From: Symsagittifera roscoffensis
Taxonomy: Eukaryota; Xenacoelomorpha; Acoela; Convolutidae
DNA length: 64,000 nt
NCBI RefSeq assembly: GCF_963678635.1
Contig: NC_087067.1
Coordinates: 3,357,072-3,421,071 of the forward strand
Direction of reading: 5' to 3'
Below are positions 47,880 through 57,929 of this stretch, piece by piece. Position numbers and translations under genes: made by a program. Position 1 is the first letter of the stretch, and each line of letters opens with the position of its first letter. The notes under the pieces are model-generated. The model was not told where the DNA came from. It did no database searches and saw only the letters and a program-made list of their open reading frames with translations.

Positions 47880-50418
47880 TCATCTTGTGAATGATGTGTC
47901 ATTATATGTTGTAACGGGACTTTGCGATATGTTTGGTCTAAAATTTGGGTTATGTGTTATTGCTAGGTTTCGGAAATTACGTGGGACTAAGGATAATGGA
48001 TGGTTATGTGGTAAGGGTGGTAATTGTGGTGCTGTAGGCGTTTTTTCTATGTTATTATGTTCCTCGTTATATGTGTTCTGTGTTGTTGCTATTTTTGTAT
48101 TATATTCTTTGATTTGTGCGTCTAGAAGAATTTTGTTAATTGATGATGAAAAAATTCCAAAAAATCCTGCAAATAGTATGCGTGCTACACTTGCTTGTCT
48201 ATTTACTTGTGTGTGTATAGCACATGTGTTATAGATTCCTTTTAAAAGTGAAAAAAGTAATCCTATAAAGTTTAACATTGCGTATAGGATAGCTAATTTT
48301 TCTAAGATGTAATAGGGCCATCCTAGAAAATCGTTAATTTCATTTTTTAGTGTAACAAAGCTAAAAATATTTATGGGTGAAATATCTTGTGGTCTGTATT
48401 TTTCACCGTTTAGATATATATAGTCTTTAATATCTTTAAAATATCCGCTATAATCTTGTGTATAGATATCTGCAAATCCTGCTGTTTCGGCAAGTTTGCG
48501 TAAGTTTTGGTCAATTGATTGTCTTTGTATAGTGTCCATTTGTGTTAATAATTCCTGGAATTGTTGTGTTCTAATGTGATGTTGGATATCAGATTTTGAA
48601 TATATTCCAATTGATTGTAAATCAATATTTGGGTTACGAGCAGTAGCTCTGATGCTTTCGGGTGAAATTTTTTTGAGTGATTGCATTAATGTGGGGTATG
48701 GGGTAAGAAGATAATATTTATCTTCATCAGGGTTCAATTGTACTACATTGTGGCTATTTTCTGATCCACATGGGACTGCGGTATCCCAAAAATATGTTCG
48801 TCTTGAAAGTGTGTCAACAAAATGTACTTTATTTTTATAAAAGATAGGGATTCTTTTATAGCATCTTTAATCTTCAAAAACATATAGTGGTGATACTTTT
48901 TTGGTACAAGTATAAAACCATAAGATGTTTCCTTCGTAGTCTAGAAAATTTGATCTATTTCCTGATAGTAAATATCCTGCGTAGGGTATTTTTAATACTG
49001 CTAGTGCAAGTGATTGTAGGATTTGTGTTCTTTCTAATTCGCATAGTTGGTGAAGTGTTTCTAATTCGGAGAAAGACATCTCTTGAAAAATTCGACTACT
49101 CGTGTAGTCTAATTTCATATCTAAGTGGATATCATGGTGGATATTACCAAAATAAGAATTATTCATTAGTGATAGTTCTTGTAAACGTGTGCTTCTAGTG
49201 TCATGTGGCTTTAGATGTCCACCAGGTTGACCATTACTTTTTTGAAAGTTAACTGGTATATATGATGTTCCTTCGTGTAGAGGATGACTTGTGGCATGGG
49301 CGTCAATTTTTATTTTTCCAGTGGTCATGTCGAAACCTTTATCGTATTCAACTAATGTTTCAGAATATTGTGTTTTGAGAAGTGGGTTTCTGTATTTGCA
49401 TGCGATTTCTGTTTCTTGATATATTTGAAAACGTGTTAATTTATTTTCTATATTATAGATATTTCGAAAATCAGTACTTTGTTTTCGTGATGGATTGAAT
49501 TGTTCATATGGAATTGATTGTATAAAATATTTTTCGTGAAATTTTATCATTCGAGCGTGTATTTTTGCTACTTGAAATGTTGTACAAGTATCTTCGGGAA
49601 ACCAAACAATTGTTGCTTGTGTCCGTGTTGTAGGATCACAATAATCTTGATCGTTTTTACAAGGTAGTCTAATTCCTTGATAGATCATTGTTTTGTCAGA
49701 TAAATCTCGTGTGGGTTGTATTTTTTCGAGTTGTATTTTCCAATCGAAAAAAAATTATTTCTTGATATCCTTTAATTTTTGTGTCTGCTTTGCAGTTTGA
49801 TGGATTAATTATACCAATGTGTGGTATCCAGTGCTTATCGGGTATGTCATAAGTTAATCTTCCGTGTGCGCCGTTGTATGGGTATTTTTCATCTAGTTTT
49901 ATATGTCCTTGATATCTTTTAAGTTCTGCTTGATGTACAGAATCGGCAAAGACTTGAAAATATACTAGTTTTCTATCGGTGTTTTTATTTCTTGTGAAGT
50001 TTAGTCTGAGTAGCTCGTTTTTACAATCATCGGGATTTAGATGTAGAAGTCGTTCTATATTACTTTGGTAGAATGATTCGTGGTCAAGTCGGTTTTTATT
50101 TCCGTTTGAAACTTGTGAACAATGTACTTTCTTTTCGGAGAATGTTGTTGTAAATTTATATCCCATGACTGTTGTTGCTCGGGCTTTTGAATATAGTGTC
50201 GCTATTACATTTGTAGTTTCTATAGCTTGTGGTTCCGTTTCGCATTGTGATACTTGATTTATTTCATATTTGTGTAGTGTTTTTTGTTCATTTTCTTCAC
50301 AATCGTAATGTGTTACTAATGAGTCTTGGGGTCCTGTGCGGGGAGAAGGATTTATGTTCTGATCGGAGATGATTAGAAAAAGGAGTTGGATGAAAATCAA
50401 TATTTTTAAAATATACAT
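47880..50418 (-). pseudogene. env: Envelope-like glycoprotein resembling the chuvirus/gB class (class III fusion type), with one frameshift and one stop
   Basis: ATG at 50,418 starts a hydrophobic signal peptide (about residues 2-17). The ectodomain has paired cysteines (for example YDC near residue 38, CSQVS, DDCK) and several N-x-S/T sites. A frame change at an eight-base homopolymer (49,747-49,754) leads into a frame open to 48,867 (YCDP block; GYLLSGNRSNFLD near its end). An in-frame TAA (48,867-48,869) separates it from the last part, which contains YYLLTP, one or two hydrophobic segments (about 48,230-48,330, likely membrane anchor) and a Pro-rich tail ending at 47,880. Cys spacing and the GNRS.FLD pattern recall chuvirus glycoproteins. 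As it stands it is broken. A different env family cannot be excluded. Confidence 0.65.
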
Positions 50419-51546
50419 GTATATGATAATCCTGAGTACGGGTTATAAAATGTTATGTAACCAATTGTCTTTTTGGTATATCTGTCGTATTTATATATTA
50501 CTTCAGTTGTTATGAATGGTGGTGGTAGTGATTGAGCTGTTATATTTGGTGGGTTTAATGGGTAAGGATGTTGAGCAATGTTGTTTAGTTTAACCGTGAT
50601 TTCAAATTTTAATTGTAGACTATTTTGTTGGAGTATTTGGATGTTATGGTCACGAATATCTTCGTGAATGTCTTGTCTATACTGTAGTCTATGGAATGCC
50701 CAGTTGTGGAGTCGGTTACTTTCTGGGTGCTGTCCAAATAATGGTGGGGGTGCTGTGAATGTGTTCCAGTCTAATCTTAAAGGGATATTTGTTGATGATT
50801 GTTCTCGATATCTAGCGTCGAGGTTATTTGGGAAATTTAAAGGGAAAGGCGTCGGTGAAATCTGGCTTTTTGATGGTGTTGACGGTAATGATAATCTTTC
50901 TGGTAGTGATGATGATGTTGTTGTATCCGTAGAAATATCTATTGGGTCATTTATTAAATTTGGTTCACCTTGTTGGTTCCCTGAATGATTGTGTTGTCCA
51001 ATATGGTAGTCGTGATGTTTGGTTTGGGGGGTTAAAGGGATTTTCACGTATTTGTTCAGATGTTGGTGTTGAACCTAAGTAATCTGAGGGTATACTTGAG
51101 GTGCTACGTTGTGAAAGAAGTGTAGGGGTTTCCGGTAATATGCTAATTGGGTTTTCCGGAGTAGTTGGTGATGGAGATTGTGGTATATCAAAATGAACTC
51201 GAGGGGTTTGAAAATTTCTATTTCGTCGTGGATGTATAATTTGTCTATTTATTTCAACTGTATTTTGGTTTTGACTAATATTTCTTATTCTACTTAATTC
51301 TTGGGGTAGTGTTGGGTACAAGTTATATGTTGGTTCACTTAGAGGTGCTTGTCGTTGAACTGGTTCTAGTGGTTCAGATAAGCGAGCGTGTCGTTCTTCA
51401 AAGGTATACGGGTTATCTTGGAAAGAAATTCGTGTAGATGTTTGGGGGTTTTGGGTAGTTGTAGGTATTGTCGGGTTTTCTTGGGATGTTGTCGGTGAAG
51501 ACTGACTGTGTGATTGTTGGTTAGCAATTTTTGAGGGTTTTTTGAT
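50406..51546 (-). pseudogene. Gln/Ser/Thr/Pro-rich accessory protein upstream of env, one frameshift
   Basis: An open frame runs from 51,546 (just after a stop) through 50,965 and is rich in Gln, Ser, Thr, Pro and Asn. It has no early ATG, so it may start by splicing or at a downstream codon. A frame change near 51,026-51,031 (a six-base homopolymer) leads into a frame that ends at 50,406 with an ordered-looking C-terminus (about 100 residues, with aromatic residues). Its end overlaps the env start by about 13 bp. No family recognised. Position between pol and env suggests an accessory or leader protein. Confidence 0.5.
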
Positions 51547-51555
51547 TTATTTCTT

Positions 51556-51744
51556 TTAATGAAAAAATTTATGTTTATTGTAGTATTCTTCAAGAAAAAG
51601 AATTAGAAGGATTGTTGCTAAGGCGAATGTTATAATTGCCTTCTTTATGCATTTGCATATTGTTAATATTAGGGATGATAAAAATATTATAAAAATTACA
51701 AATAGTAAAAAGATATCTGTTCTACTAAAAATGGTTCGAATCAT
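51556..51744 (-). CDS. Small membrane protein 2 (62 aa)
   Basis: ATG at 51,744 overlaps the stop of the preceding frame (ATGA). One long hydrophobic stretch of about 45 residues (Leu/Ile/Phe/Ala), broken by a CKCIKK word, suggests two membrane segments with a short basic loop. A charged tail (EEYYNKHK) ends it. It could be a viroporin-like or envelope-accessory protein. A compositional artefact of T-rich DNA is possible, but the overlap with a second hydrophobic ORF argues against chance. Confidence 0.45.
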   Translation of the reverse strand: MIRTIFSRTDIFLLFVIFIIFLSSLILTICKCIKKAIITFALATILLILFLEEYYNKHKFFH

Positions 51745-51962
51745 TTTGGGTTTTCGTACCTGTGAATATGATCAATGACTTGGAAAAGTTGGAGATATAT
51801 TTCAAATAGGGAGTAGAAAATTAAAAAAATATTGCAAAAAATGATTAAAATTATTATGAAAGCTTCAAAAGTATCAAAGAGAAATATGAATAAAAGTTTA
51901 AATATTGTTATAAAGTTTATGAAAATGTTGAAAATTATGTTGACTGATCGAGAGAAGAGCAT
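51741..51962 (-). CDS. Small membrane protein 1 (73 aa)
   Basis: ATG at 51,962. About 60 hydrophobic residues in runs rich in Phe, Ile and Leu, with single acidic breaks (FDTFEAF), then a polar C-terminal tail (HIHRYENPK). Predicted two membrane segments. Its stop overlaps the next start by four bases (ATGA), a layout used for stop-restart translation. No family recognised. Confidence 0.45.
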   Translation of the reverse strand: MLFSRSVNIIFNIFINFITIFKLLFIFLFDTFEAFIIILIIFCNIFLIFYSLFEIYLQLFQVIDHIHRYENPK

Positions 51963-51969
51963 TTAAGAA

Positions 51970-52554
51970 ATGGCTTCTTGGTCGAATATTTTTTTGTTGT
52001 TTGGGGCAATTTTTAAGTGTGGTCGAATTATTTATTGGTTTTTGACAAGTGGGTTCAGTTTTGTGAAAAGTTGTTTGGGGGCGAATTTTATGGTGTTCGG
52101 GAGGTCTTCTTTGCTTTTTTTTATTTGTCAGGTTATCTGGGGTGTTTTTGAGAATTTTGTACTTTAGGCTAAATTAATATGGTCGTATTTTTACTTTAGG
52201 CTAATTTAACATTTTTGTTTGGGGGGTTTTTGAGGTCTGAATTGTGAAAATATTGTTGATCTTTGCGTTATCAGATAAGGGAGGGTTATGATATTATGGT
52301 GGTATTTATTTTAGTTGTCAAGTTTTAGCAGGTTGCTTATTTTTGACCTGGAGGTTGTAAAGTTATAGTTATAGATATGCCTGGAGTTTAATATCTTTCG
52401 TCTAATTGGTTTGTGTTAGAGTTATAGAAGGTGACGGATTGAATGAATCTTATTGGCTAATTTTGAACTAGAATCGCTCTGTTTTTTCAACATGTTATTT
52501 TGAAAAATGAAAGTTCAAAATGTTTCAGAGGTGCAAATAGTATTTATTTTAAAA
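51970..52554. other. Spacer between pol and the small membrane ORFs
   Basis: No supported minus-strand frame. A hydrophobic plus-strand frame (51,970-52,167) is antisense and probably reflects T-rich composition. This spacer may hold leader or splice signals for the downstream genes. Confidence 0.35.
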
Positions 52555-53157
52555 TTAAAGCTGTTTTTGAAATTCAACTTTCTTTAATATTTTAGATTGT
52601 GGGATGAATGTTTTGTAGTTTTTACGTGGTTGATTTCTAAGTCGTGAGGACTCTCTATATTCTGATTTTTCGACTTGTTTTTGGGGTATAATTTTTTCTA
52701 TCATTTTCCTATTTTTCCTTTCTTTTTGAGGTGTTTTTGTATCTAGCTTTTTTGTATTGTTTTGGGTTGTAGTTGGTTTTTTATTTTGTTTTTCAAGGTG
52801 AATGTCGTTTTGTTCATTTATTTCATTTTCTATATGTGGTTGATTTTGAATAACTTTTGAACCTGTGAAAGAATATAATTGAGTTAGTTCGCGTAGTGCG
52901 TATTCTTTTGGGTAGTAAGGCAATAGATTTTTTCTATGTTGAACAATTTCTTTTTGGTCTGAATCGGTGATTTTATATGTTACGTCGGTGGGTTTGGCGA
53001 TTATTTGGTATGGTCCTTTACGAAGGGGTTGTAGTTTTTTAGAAATTCTTTTTTGGGTATTAAAATTTGGTATTAAGACAAATGTTCCAATTTTTAAATC
53101 TGAGGCTGATGTAAAGCGTGAATTTATTTGTTCATTAATGTTCTGCCTTTGTAACAA
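52555..53157 (-). pseudogene. pol: Integrase C-terminal domain and basic tail of pol
   Basis: Continues the integrase in another frame from about 53,157. An SH3-like block with RKGPYQII and an RKNLLPYY word is followed by a long Lys/Gln/Thr/Asn-rich tail (about 110 residues) with a basic RLRNQPRKNYK end, and a stop at 52,555. The tail probably binds DNA or chromatin. Its upstream junction is a frame change at a T run near 53,155. Confidence 0.75.
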
Positions 53158-53966
53158 TTTTTTGTTACTTTTTGATAAATTTCATTGTGTTTTTTATCTC
53201 TATTTAAAATCCATTCGGTGTGTGTACCGGAGGCTAATTTAAGGATTTGTGGGTGATGAAAATGATCTTCATAATGTGTGTGTAAAGGTAGGTTATAACA
53301 AATTGAGTCTTTATTTGGTTGGCAATGACCTTGTGTATTTTTATGAAAATTTGCTGTAAACATAATTGGTTTACGTGGCTTTTGATTAAAAACCATTTCA
53401 TATGGTGACCTTCCTAGAGTGGTCGTAATTTGTGAATTATATGCTAAGGGAAATAATTTTACATCTGCTGACCATTCTGTGTATCTTGTATCATTTCCAA
53501 TTATGATACATCTAAGATATTCTTGTAGTGAACGGTTCATACCTTCGACTAAACCGTTAGTCCAAGGTGCATGAGATGTACGCGATTTGTGCTTAATTTT
53601 ATATAAATGACATAATGTGATGATTTCATTATTTATGAATTCTGTACCGTTGTCTGTGACTGAAATTTCGGGTAATCCAAATTTGGCTATCCAGTGTTCG
53701 TAAAGTGTTGTGTAAGCAAAGTAAGCGTTACAATGTGGTACTGGGTTGAGTGCTACATAGTGTGTAAATGCGTCAACAATTACAATAATGTAAGAGTTTC
53801 CTTCAGAGGATGGTGAAATTGGTCCTTTTGTATCAAATGATATACGGTGGTTAAAATATAAACTTTGTCCTTTAAAATCTTGTTTTTGTGCTATTTGTTT
53901 TTGATTTGGATAAGGTTTATTTAGTTGACATACTATACAATCATTGCATAGTACTTTTATCCCCAA
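53124..53966 (-). CDS. pol: Integrase catalytic core (DD35E)
   Basis: Contains the CNDC..C zinc-binding end (residues 7-13), then FDTKGP (Asp45), VTDNGTEF (Asp105) and GLVEGMN (Glu141). Exactly 35 residues lie between the last two acids, as in retroviral and Ty3/gypsy integrases. The His part of the HHCC domain lies in the preceding frame (HTQNIKGHSG). Frame changes at about 53,970 and 53,155 separate it from its neighbours, so the polyprotein is interrupted although the core itself is intact. Confidence 0.9.
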   Translation of the reverse strand: MGIKVLCNDCIVCQLNKPYPNQKQIAQKQDFKGQSLYFNHRISFDTKGPISPSSEGNSYIIVIVDAFTHYVALNPVPHCNAYFAYTTLYEHWIAKFGLPEISVTDNGTEFINNEIITLCHLYKIKHKSRTSHAPWTNGLVEGMNRSLQEYLRCIIIGNDTRYTEWSADVKLFPLAYNSQITTTLGRSPYEMVFNQKPRKPIMFTANFHKNTQGHCQPNKDSICYNLPLHTHYEDHFHHPQILKLASGTHTEWILNRDKKHNEIYQKVTKNCYKGRTLMNK

Positions 53967-55336
53967 ATTGGTGCATTTGGGAAGTAAAAATTTTGTGTAA
54001 AATTTGAATATGTTTTCTCTGATCCAGAGTGTCCTTTAATGTTTTGTGTATGTGAAATGTTAAAAGCTATTAGAATCATACTTAAAGGGAGACAGGGGAC
54101 TGTAGAATCGTTTAAATGATATTCTAGAAGGTCTGTGTTTTCGTTAAAAGTTGTATTATTAATTTTTCGAAAATATCGGAGGAGTGTTTTATTTCCTAAA
54201 ATTGTGGTATCTGCCTTTACGGGCTTAGTTTTGTATTTGTGCCATGATTTTAGTTGTCTAATTACTGGGTCAAGATTTTGATATTGTTTCAAGCTGTTAA
54301 TTGTAATTTTATCTGTTGAAGGGAGAAAAATGTTTTCAATTTCTAATTTAGATAAGGGAATTGTGTCAAGTGGGTCATGGAGGTCAAAAACTTGATTTAT
54401 TGTGTATTTTGAATCATTTGTTTGTGGTCCTGATAAATTTATTTTATCAGTTAAGTTTTCTTTTTCAATAAACGGAAAAAGGTCTTTTTTATGCGAGTGG
54501 TGTTTTATTCGTTTTTGTTGAGTGTTATTTTGTATCCATTGTGAGTATGGAATTGGTTTGAAAGTTGATGTTCCAAGTAGATCAACTTCGTAGTGGTTAT
54601 TTGGGCAATCTAAGTAAAGTGGGAAGTGTTGGAGATTATTTATTTGTGATTGTTCAATGTCAGTTTTTACTGCATATTTGCATTCTAGTCGGGGTGATGT
54701 TTCGTCTTTTGCAAGGTAAAATTTTATATTTTTTGGTATTTCAACTGTAGTTTTTCGTGTAAATAATTCAGGTGGTGTATTTCGACTTAATGTATCTGGT
54801 AATGCAAGATTCTTTCCTGCTGTCCAAACTATATGTAAGTTTGGAAATTTCATTAGTATTAATTGAAACCTATAAACTCGATGATTTGGATTTGACTTTT
54901 GTGTAAAGAGAAAAATGATTGGTTTATGATCTGTGAATAGAACTGTTGGATGTTTTGATCCAAGTATTAGAAATTCATATTCTGTAAGTGTATAAATTAT
55001 AGCTGTACATTCTCTCATTAGAGTTGAGAGTCGTAGCTCTGCTTGAGTGAATAATCGGGAATTTGCTGATATAAGGTTCATTTTATTTGTACCACTGTGT
55101 GATTGTAGTAATGCTGCGCCGATGCCAAAATTTGAAGCATCGCACATTGCGTAGAATGGTTGATTTGGATCTGGGATTGTGTTTGAAATTTGTTCAGTTA
55201 AAAGTTTTTTAATTTCTTCAAATCGTGTTTGATGTTCAGTGGTCCATTCAAAATTATTTTGTGGTCTGAGGATATTATAGAATAGTCTTAAATATAATTG
55301 CATTTTGTAAACGTACTTGCTTAAGAAATTTAACAT
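53957..55336 (-). CDS. pol: RNase H and linker to integrase (pol middle part)
   Basis: RNase H signature acids are present: Asp66 (MCDASNFG), Glu109 (LMRECTA) and Asp136 (FTDHKP). The RT thumb end precedes them (FEWTTEHQTRFEEIK). About 230 residues of linker follow, ending in the integrase HHCC start. The frame upstream extends to about 55,490 without an early ATG. It is joined to the RT frame by a stop (55,549-55,551) and a frame change at ggggcgg (about 55,484-55,490). The catalytic residues look intact. Confidence 0.85.
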   Translation of the reverse strand: MLNFLSKYVYKMQLYLRLFYNILRPQNNFEWTTEHQTRFEEIKKLLTEQISNTIPDPNQPFYAMCDASNFGIGAALLQSHSGTNKMNLISANSRLFTQAELRLSTLMRECTAIIYTLTEYEFLILGSKHPTVLFTDHKPIIFLFTQKSNPNHRVYRFQLILMKFPNLHIVWTAGKNLALPDTLSRNTPPELFTRKTTVEIPKNIKFYLAKDETSPRLECKYAVKTDIEQSQINNLQHFPLYLDCPNNHYEVDLLGTSTFKPIPYSQWIQNNTQQKRIKHHSHKKDLFPFIEKENLTDKINLSGPQTNDSKYTINQVFDLHDPLDTIPLSKLEIENIFLPSTDKITINSLKQYQNLDPVIRQLKSWHKYKTKPVKADTTILGNKTLLRYFRKINNTTFNENTDLLEYHLNDSTVPCLPLSMILIAFNISHTQNIKGHSGSEKTYSNFTQNFYFPNAPIWG

Positions 55337-55548
55337 TCCAAGGAATTCTTGGATTTTCTTTTTGTTTGTTGGTGGTTGAAGTTTTTGAATAGCATCAATG
55401 CGTGATTTTAATGGAGTGATTGTGTTTCTTTCTAAGTTATGTCTTAAAAATTTAACTCGTGTTAAAAAGAAGTGTGATTTATCGGGGCGGCCTTCAGATT
55501 TTTGTTCTGAAGTATTTTATGATAGTGTTCTAAAACTGTAAACATTTC

Positions 55549-57249
55549 CTATTTTGTCTGTGATTGCATAAAAACATCGTCTAAATAGGTGATTGCTTTT
55601 TTCTTAAGTATTAGTGGTCTAAAAATTTTGCTCATAAAAGCTGAAAATGCTGCTGGTCCTATGGATATTCCATAGAAGAGGCGATTGAATTCATATTGTT
55701 GATTTCCAATAACAAATTGTGTTAAACGTCGTGATTGTTCATCTAGTGGCATTTGATTGTATGCACTATTCATGTCTGCGGTTGTAAAGTATTTTCCGTT
55801 TATTTTTGTTAAAATAACTTGTATTGGTTCAATAGGCCAATTGCATTTTGATTCGTCTATTAATGAATTGAGATACCTAGCGTCTAAAACTATTTTTAAT
55901 GATTCTCCTTTGGCTAGGATGATAACAGGGTTAATAAATGTGTTACCTTTTGGTTGTTCTTCTTTGTTTACTGGTGAGATGATTTTGTATTGTTCTAAAA
56001 TATCCAGTAATCTATTTACCTTATCGTGTAAATGAATTGGTACTTTACTTGCTCTTTGTTTTTTGAAAACTGTGTCAGGTTTTAACGGGAGATGGAGTGA
56101 TGAACTGATTTTCCCAACATAAAATTTTGATGTTGCATAGACGTTGGAATATTTTAACAGTTGTTTTGCTAGTTCGTCAAATTCGATTTGTGTAATTTGC
56201 GAGTGTTCAAAGTTAAACATCGTCAAAAAACGTTGTTGTTCTTTTGTGTAGTTTGTTATATTGAATATTGGTTTAAAATATGGTGTTTTTGTGAAATAAT
56301 CTGTGTTCCTCTTTTCATTGCTTACTGTACTATTTATGGATAGTTCTTCGTTAAGAATTGTGGATTGACAAATATCTAATAATTGGAGTATATTATTTAC
56401 GCGGTATGCTTTTTCATATACGGGTGATATTGTAGCGTTTGTTTCGCAATATCCTAAAAGTCCTAAGGGTAATGTTACTTGGTACGGTGTGTTGTTATAC
56501 ACATGTAGCGAAATGATGTCTGAATTCGTATTTTTCAAAAATTTTATAGATGAAATCGTGATTTTGAAAAACTTATGAATAGGTTTAAACTCAAAGTCTG
56601 ACATAAAGAGTTGTTGTTTATTTTGAGTTTTGTCATATTGGTGAACTTGTTTTATTGAAAAGTTATATATGTTTCCTGATAGTGGTTTCAGGTGTTTCCG
56701 TTGTTGGTTATAAATTGGATAAAATTTTGAAAAGAATGGTGGTTGTTTATTTAATCTTTGAAAAAATGTTAGAGCTGTATCTTTTGTTTTTGTGTACTTA
56801 TCTTTGATTAGTAGTTTACTATTCAAGATGTTGATTGTTGGTATATATTTAGATATAAATGGTATACCAGTGATATTGTGTTTAATATCAGTGATATGAA
56901 ATATTTGTTTAAATGGTTTGTTTAGAATTTTATTTTGGTCCATTGTTCTTGTGGGGAGGAGGAATAATTGAACTTTTCCATAATTTATTAATGTTGATCC
57001 TTGTGCTGTTGCTAGTTTACTAGAGGTTGCAAGAGGCGTTAATTTTGGGTGTAATGTTTTGATTTCATTCCATGTGGGAATGTTAATTATGTTTGATTCT
57101 GCTCCTGAATCAATTAAAAAATCAATTTCAAGATCTGGTGGTTGAAATTCTTTTTTTTTGGACTTTCTAAGAGAAATGGTATTGTCCAAATTTTTTCTCT
57201 GGGTTGTTCTTTTTGTATATTTTGATAGATATGATTTGTATTTAAACAT
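55549..57249 (-). CDS. pol: Protease and reverse transcriptase (pol N-terminal part)
   Basis: Aspartic protease motif LIDSGAESN with D47-S48-G49. A long linker follows, then RT from about residue 380, with VIILAKGES, LDARYLN (motif A region), YFTTADMNSAYNQ, LFYGISIGPAAFS and the active-site box YLDD at 555-558. All expected catalytic residues are present. The frame ends at a TAG (55,549) shortly after YLDD, although coding continues beyond it. The frame is -1 relative to the upstream gag frame, with the slippery word at 57,150-57,156. Closest by motif wording to env-bearing metazoan gypsy groups; exact clade not determined. Confidence 0.88.
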   Translation of the reverse strand: MFKYKSYLSKYTKRTTQRKNLDNTISLRKSKKKEFQPPDLEIDFLIDSGAESNIINIPTWNEIKTLHPKLTPLATSSKLATAQGSTLINYGKVQLFLLPTRTMDQNKILNKPFKQIFHITDIKHNITGIPFISKYIPTINILNSKLLIKDKYTKTKDTALTFFQRLNKQPPFFSKFYPIYNQQRKHLKPLSGNIYNFSIKQVHQYDKTQNKQQLFMSDFEFKPIHKFFKITISSIKFLKNTNSDIISLHVYNNTPYQVTLPLGLLGYCETNATISPVYEKAYRVNNILQLLDICQSTILNEELSINSTVSNEKRNTDYFTKTPYFKPIFNITNYTKEQQRFLTMFNFEHSQITQIEFDELAKQLLKYSNVYATSKFYVGKISSSLHLPLKPDTVFKKQRASKVPIHLHDKVNRLLDILEQYKIISPVNKEEQPKGNTFINPVIILAKGESLKIVLDARYLNSLIDESKCNWPIEPIQVILTKINGKYFTTADMNSAYNQMPLDEQSRRLTQFVIGNQQYEFNRLFYGISIGPAAFSAFMSKIFRPLILKKKAITYLDDVFMQSQTK

Positions 57250-57926
57250 TTTGTTTTGTCATTTTCGTTGGATTTACTTGCCGTGTTAATTTCGTTTATT
57301 TGTTGTGCAGTTTGTGTAGTATTGATGGGTTCAATGTAATAATTGTGAAGGAGTTCCAATTGATTTTCATATATATGTGATGTAAAAGGTTGTTCATATA
57401 TAATAGGTTCGTAGTCGTTTTCGACTTCTATCATTTTTATGGAGATGGTATTTTCTGTATCACTTTCTGTGTCTGATGATTCACAGTTTATTTGATTTAG
57501 TTGTATTTCATTATTTCCTGTGTCATCAATACCTGGGGGATCTGATGTTGTTTGTTCATTTGACTGTACTTGATTAATATGGCTTTGATGTTTTGGTGTA
57601 CTACTTCTGTATCGATGTTTAGAACTATTATAATGGTTATTATTCCTATGTGGTGATTGGGAATAATTTCTATATTGATTTTTATAACTTGAATTTCAAT
57701 TTTGTGAATTATTCCGTGATCTGTTTTGGTAATTGTCATTTGATCTGTGATAGTTTGAGCTGTTATATGAATTATTTCTTGATCGATTGTTCGGGTAATT
57801 CTGATTTCGATTGTTCGAATATCTTCTATTTCGATTATGTGAATAATTTCTATTTCTGTTATATGATGAAGTTCGTGATTGATTATTGGAATATTGTTTA
57901 TTTCTTGGGTTTGATTGGGAATTGGA
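57114..57926 (-). pseudogene. gag: gag C-terminal, Asn/Arg/Ser/Tyr-rich nucleic-acid-binding region and pre-protease segment
   Basis: The frame opens after a TGA at 57,927-57,929. About 75 residues built almost only of Asn, Arg, Ser, Tyr and Gln (repeated NRN.N/SRNNS words) follow, then an in-frame TGA (57,696-57,698) and more of the same. An acidic/polar stretch from 57,560 runs to a stop at 57,114. No zinc knuckle. The Arg/Asn/Ser repeats resemble the RNA-binding tail that replaces the knuckle in some gypsy gags. The alternative frame here (open to 57,497) gives an implausible Ile/Glu/Thr repeat and is taken as a shadow. Confidence 0.6.
57150..57156 (-). promoter_or_regulatory. Candidate -1 ribosomal frameshift site (A AAA AAG) between gag and pol
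   Basis: In the gag frame the codons read CCA AAA AAA AAG. A shift of -1 on the heptamer A AAA AAG enters exactly the pol frame (AAA GAA). The two frames overlap from at least 57,249 to 57,114. Position, heptamer and direction are those of retroviral gag-pol frameshifting. The A9 run could also be a length error. Confidence 0.55.
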
Positions 57927-57929
57927 TCA

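Noticed and set aside
47872-49198. Plus-strand frames at 47,872-48,234 and 48,887-49,198
   Set aside because: Antisense shadows of the glycoprotein gene.
57497-57925. Minus-strand frame with Ile/Glu/Thr repeats
   Set aside because: The -1 frame gives an Arg/Asn/Ser/Tyr-rich region typical of a gag tail. The Ile/Glu version looks like its shadow, although it is open.
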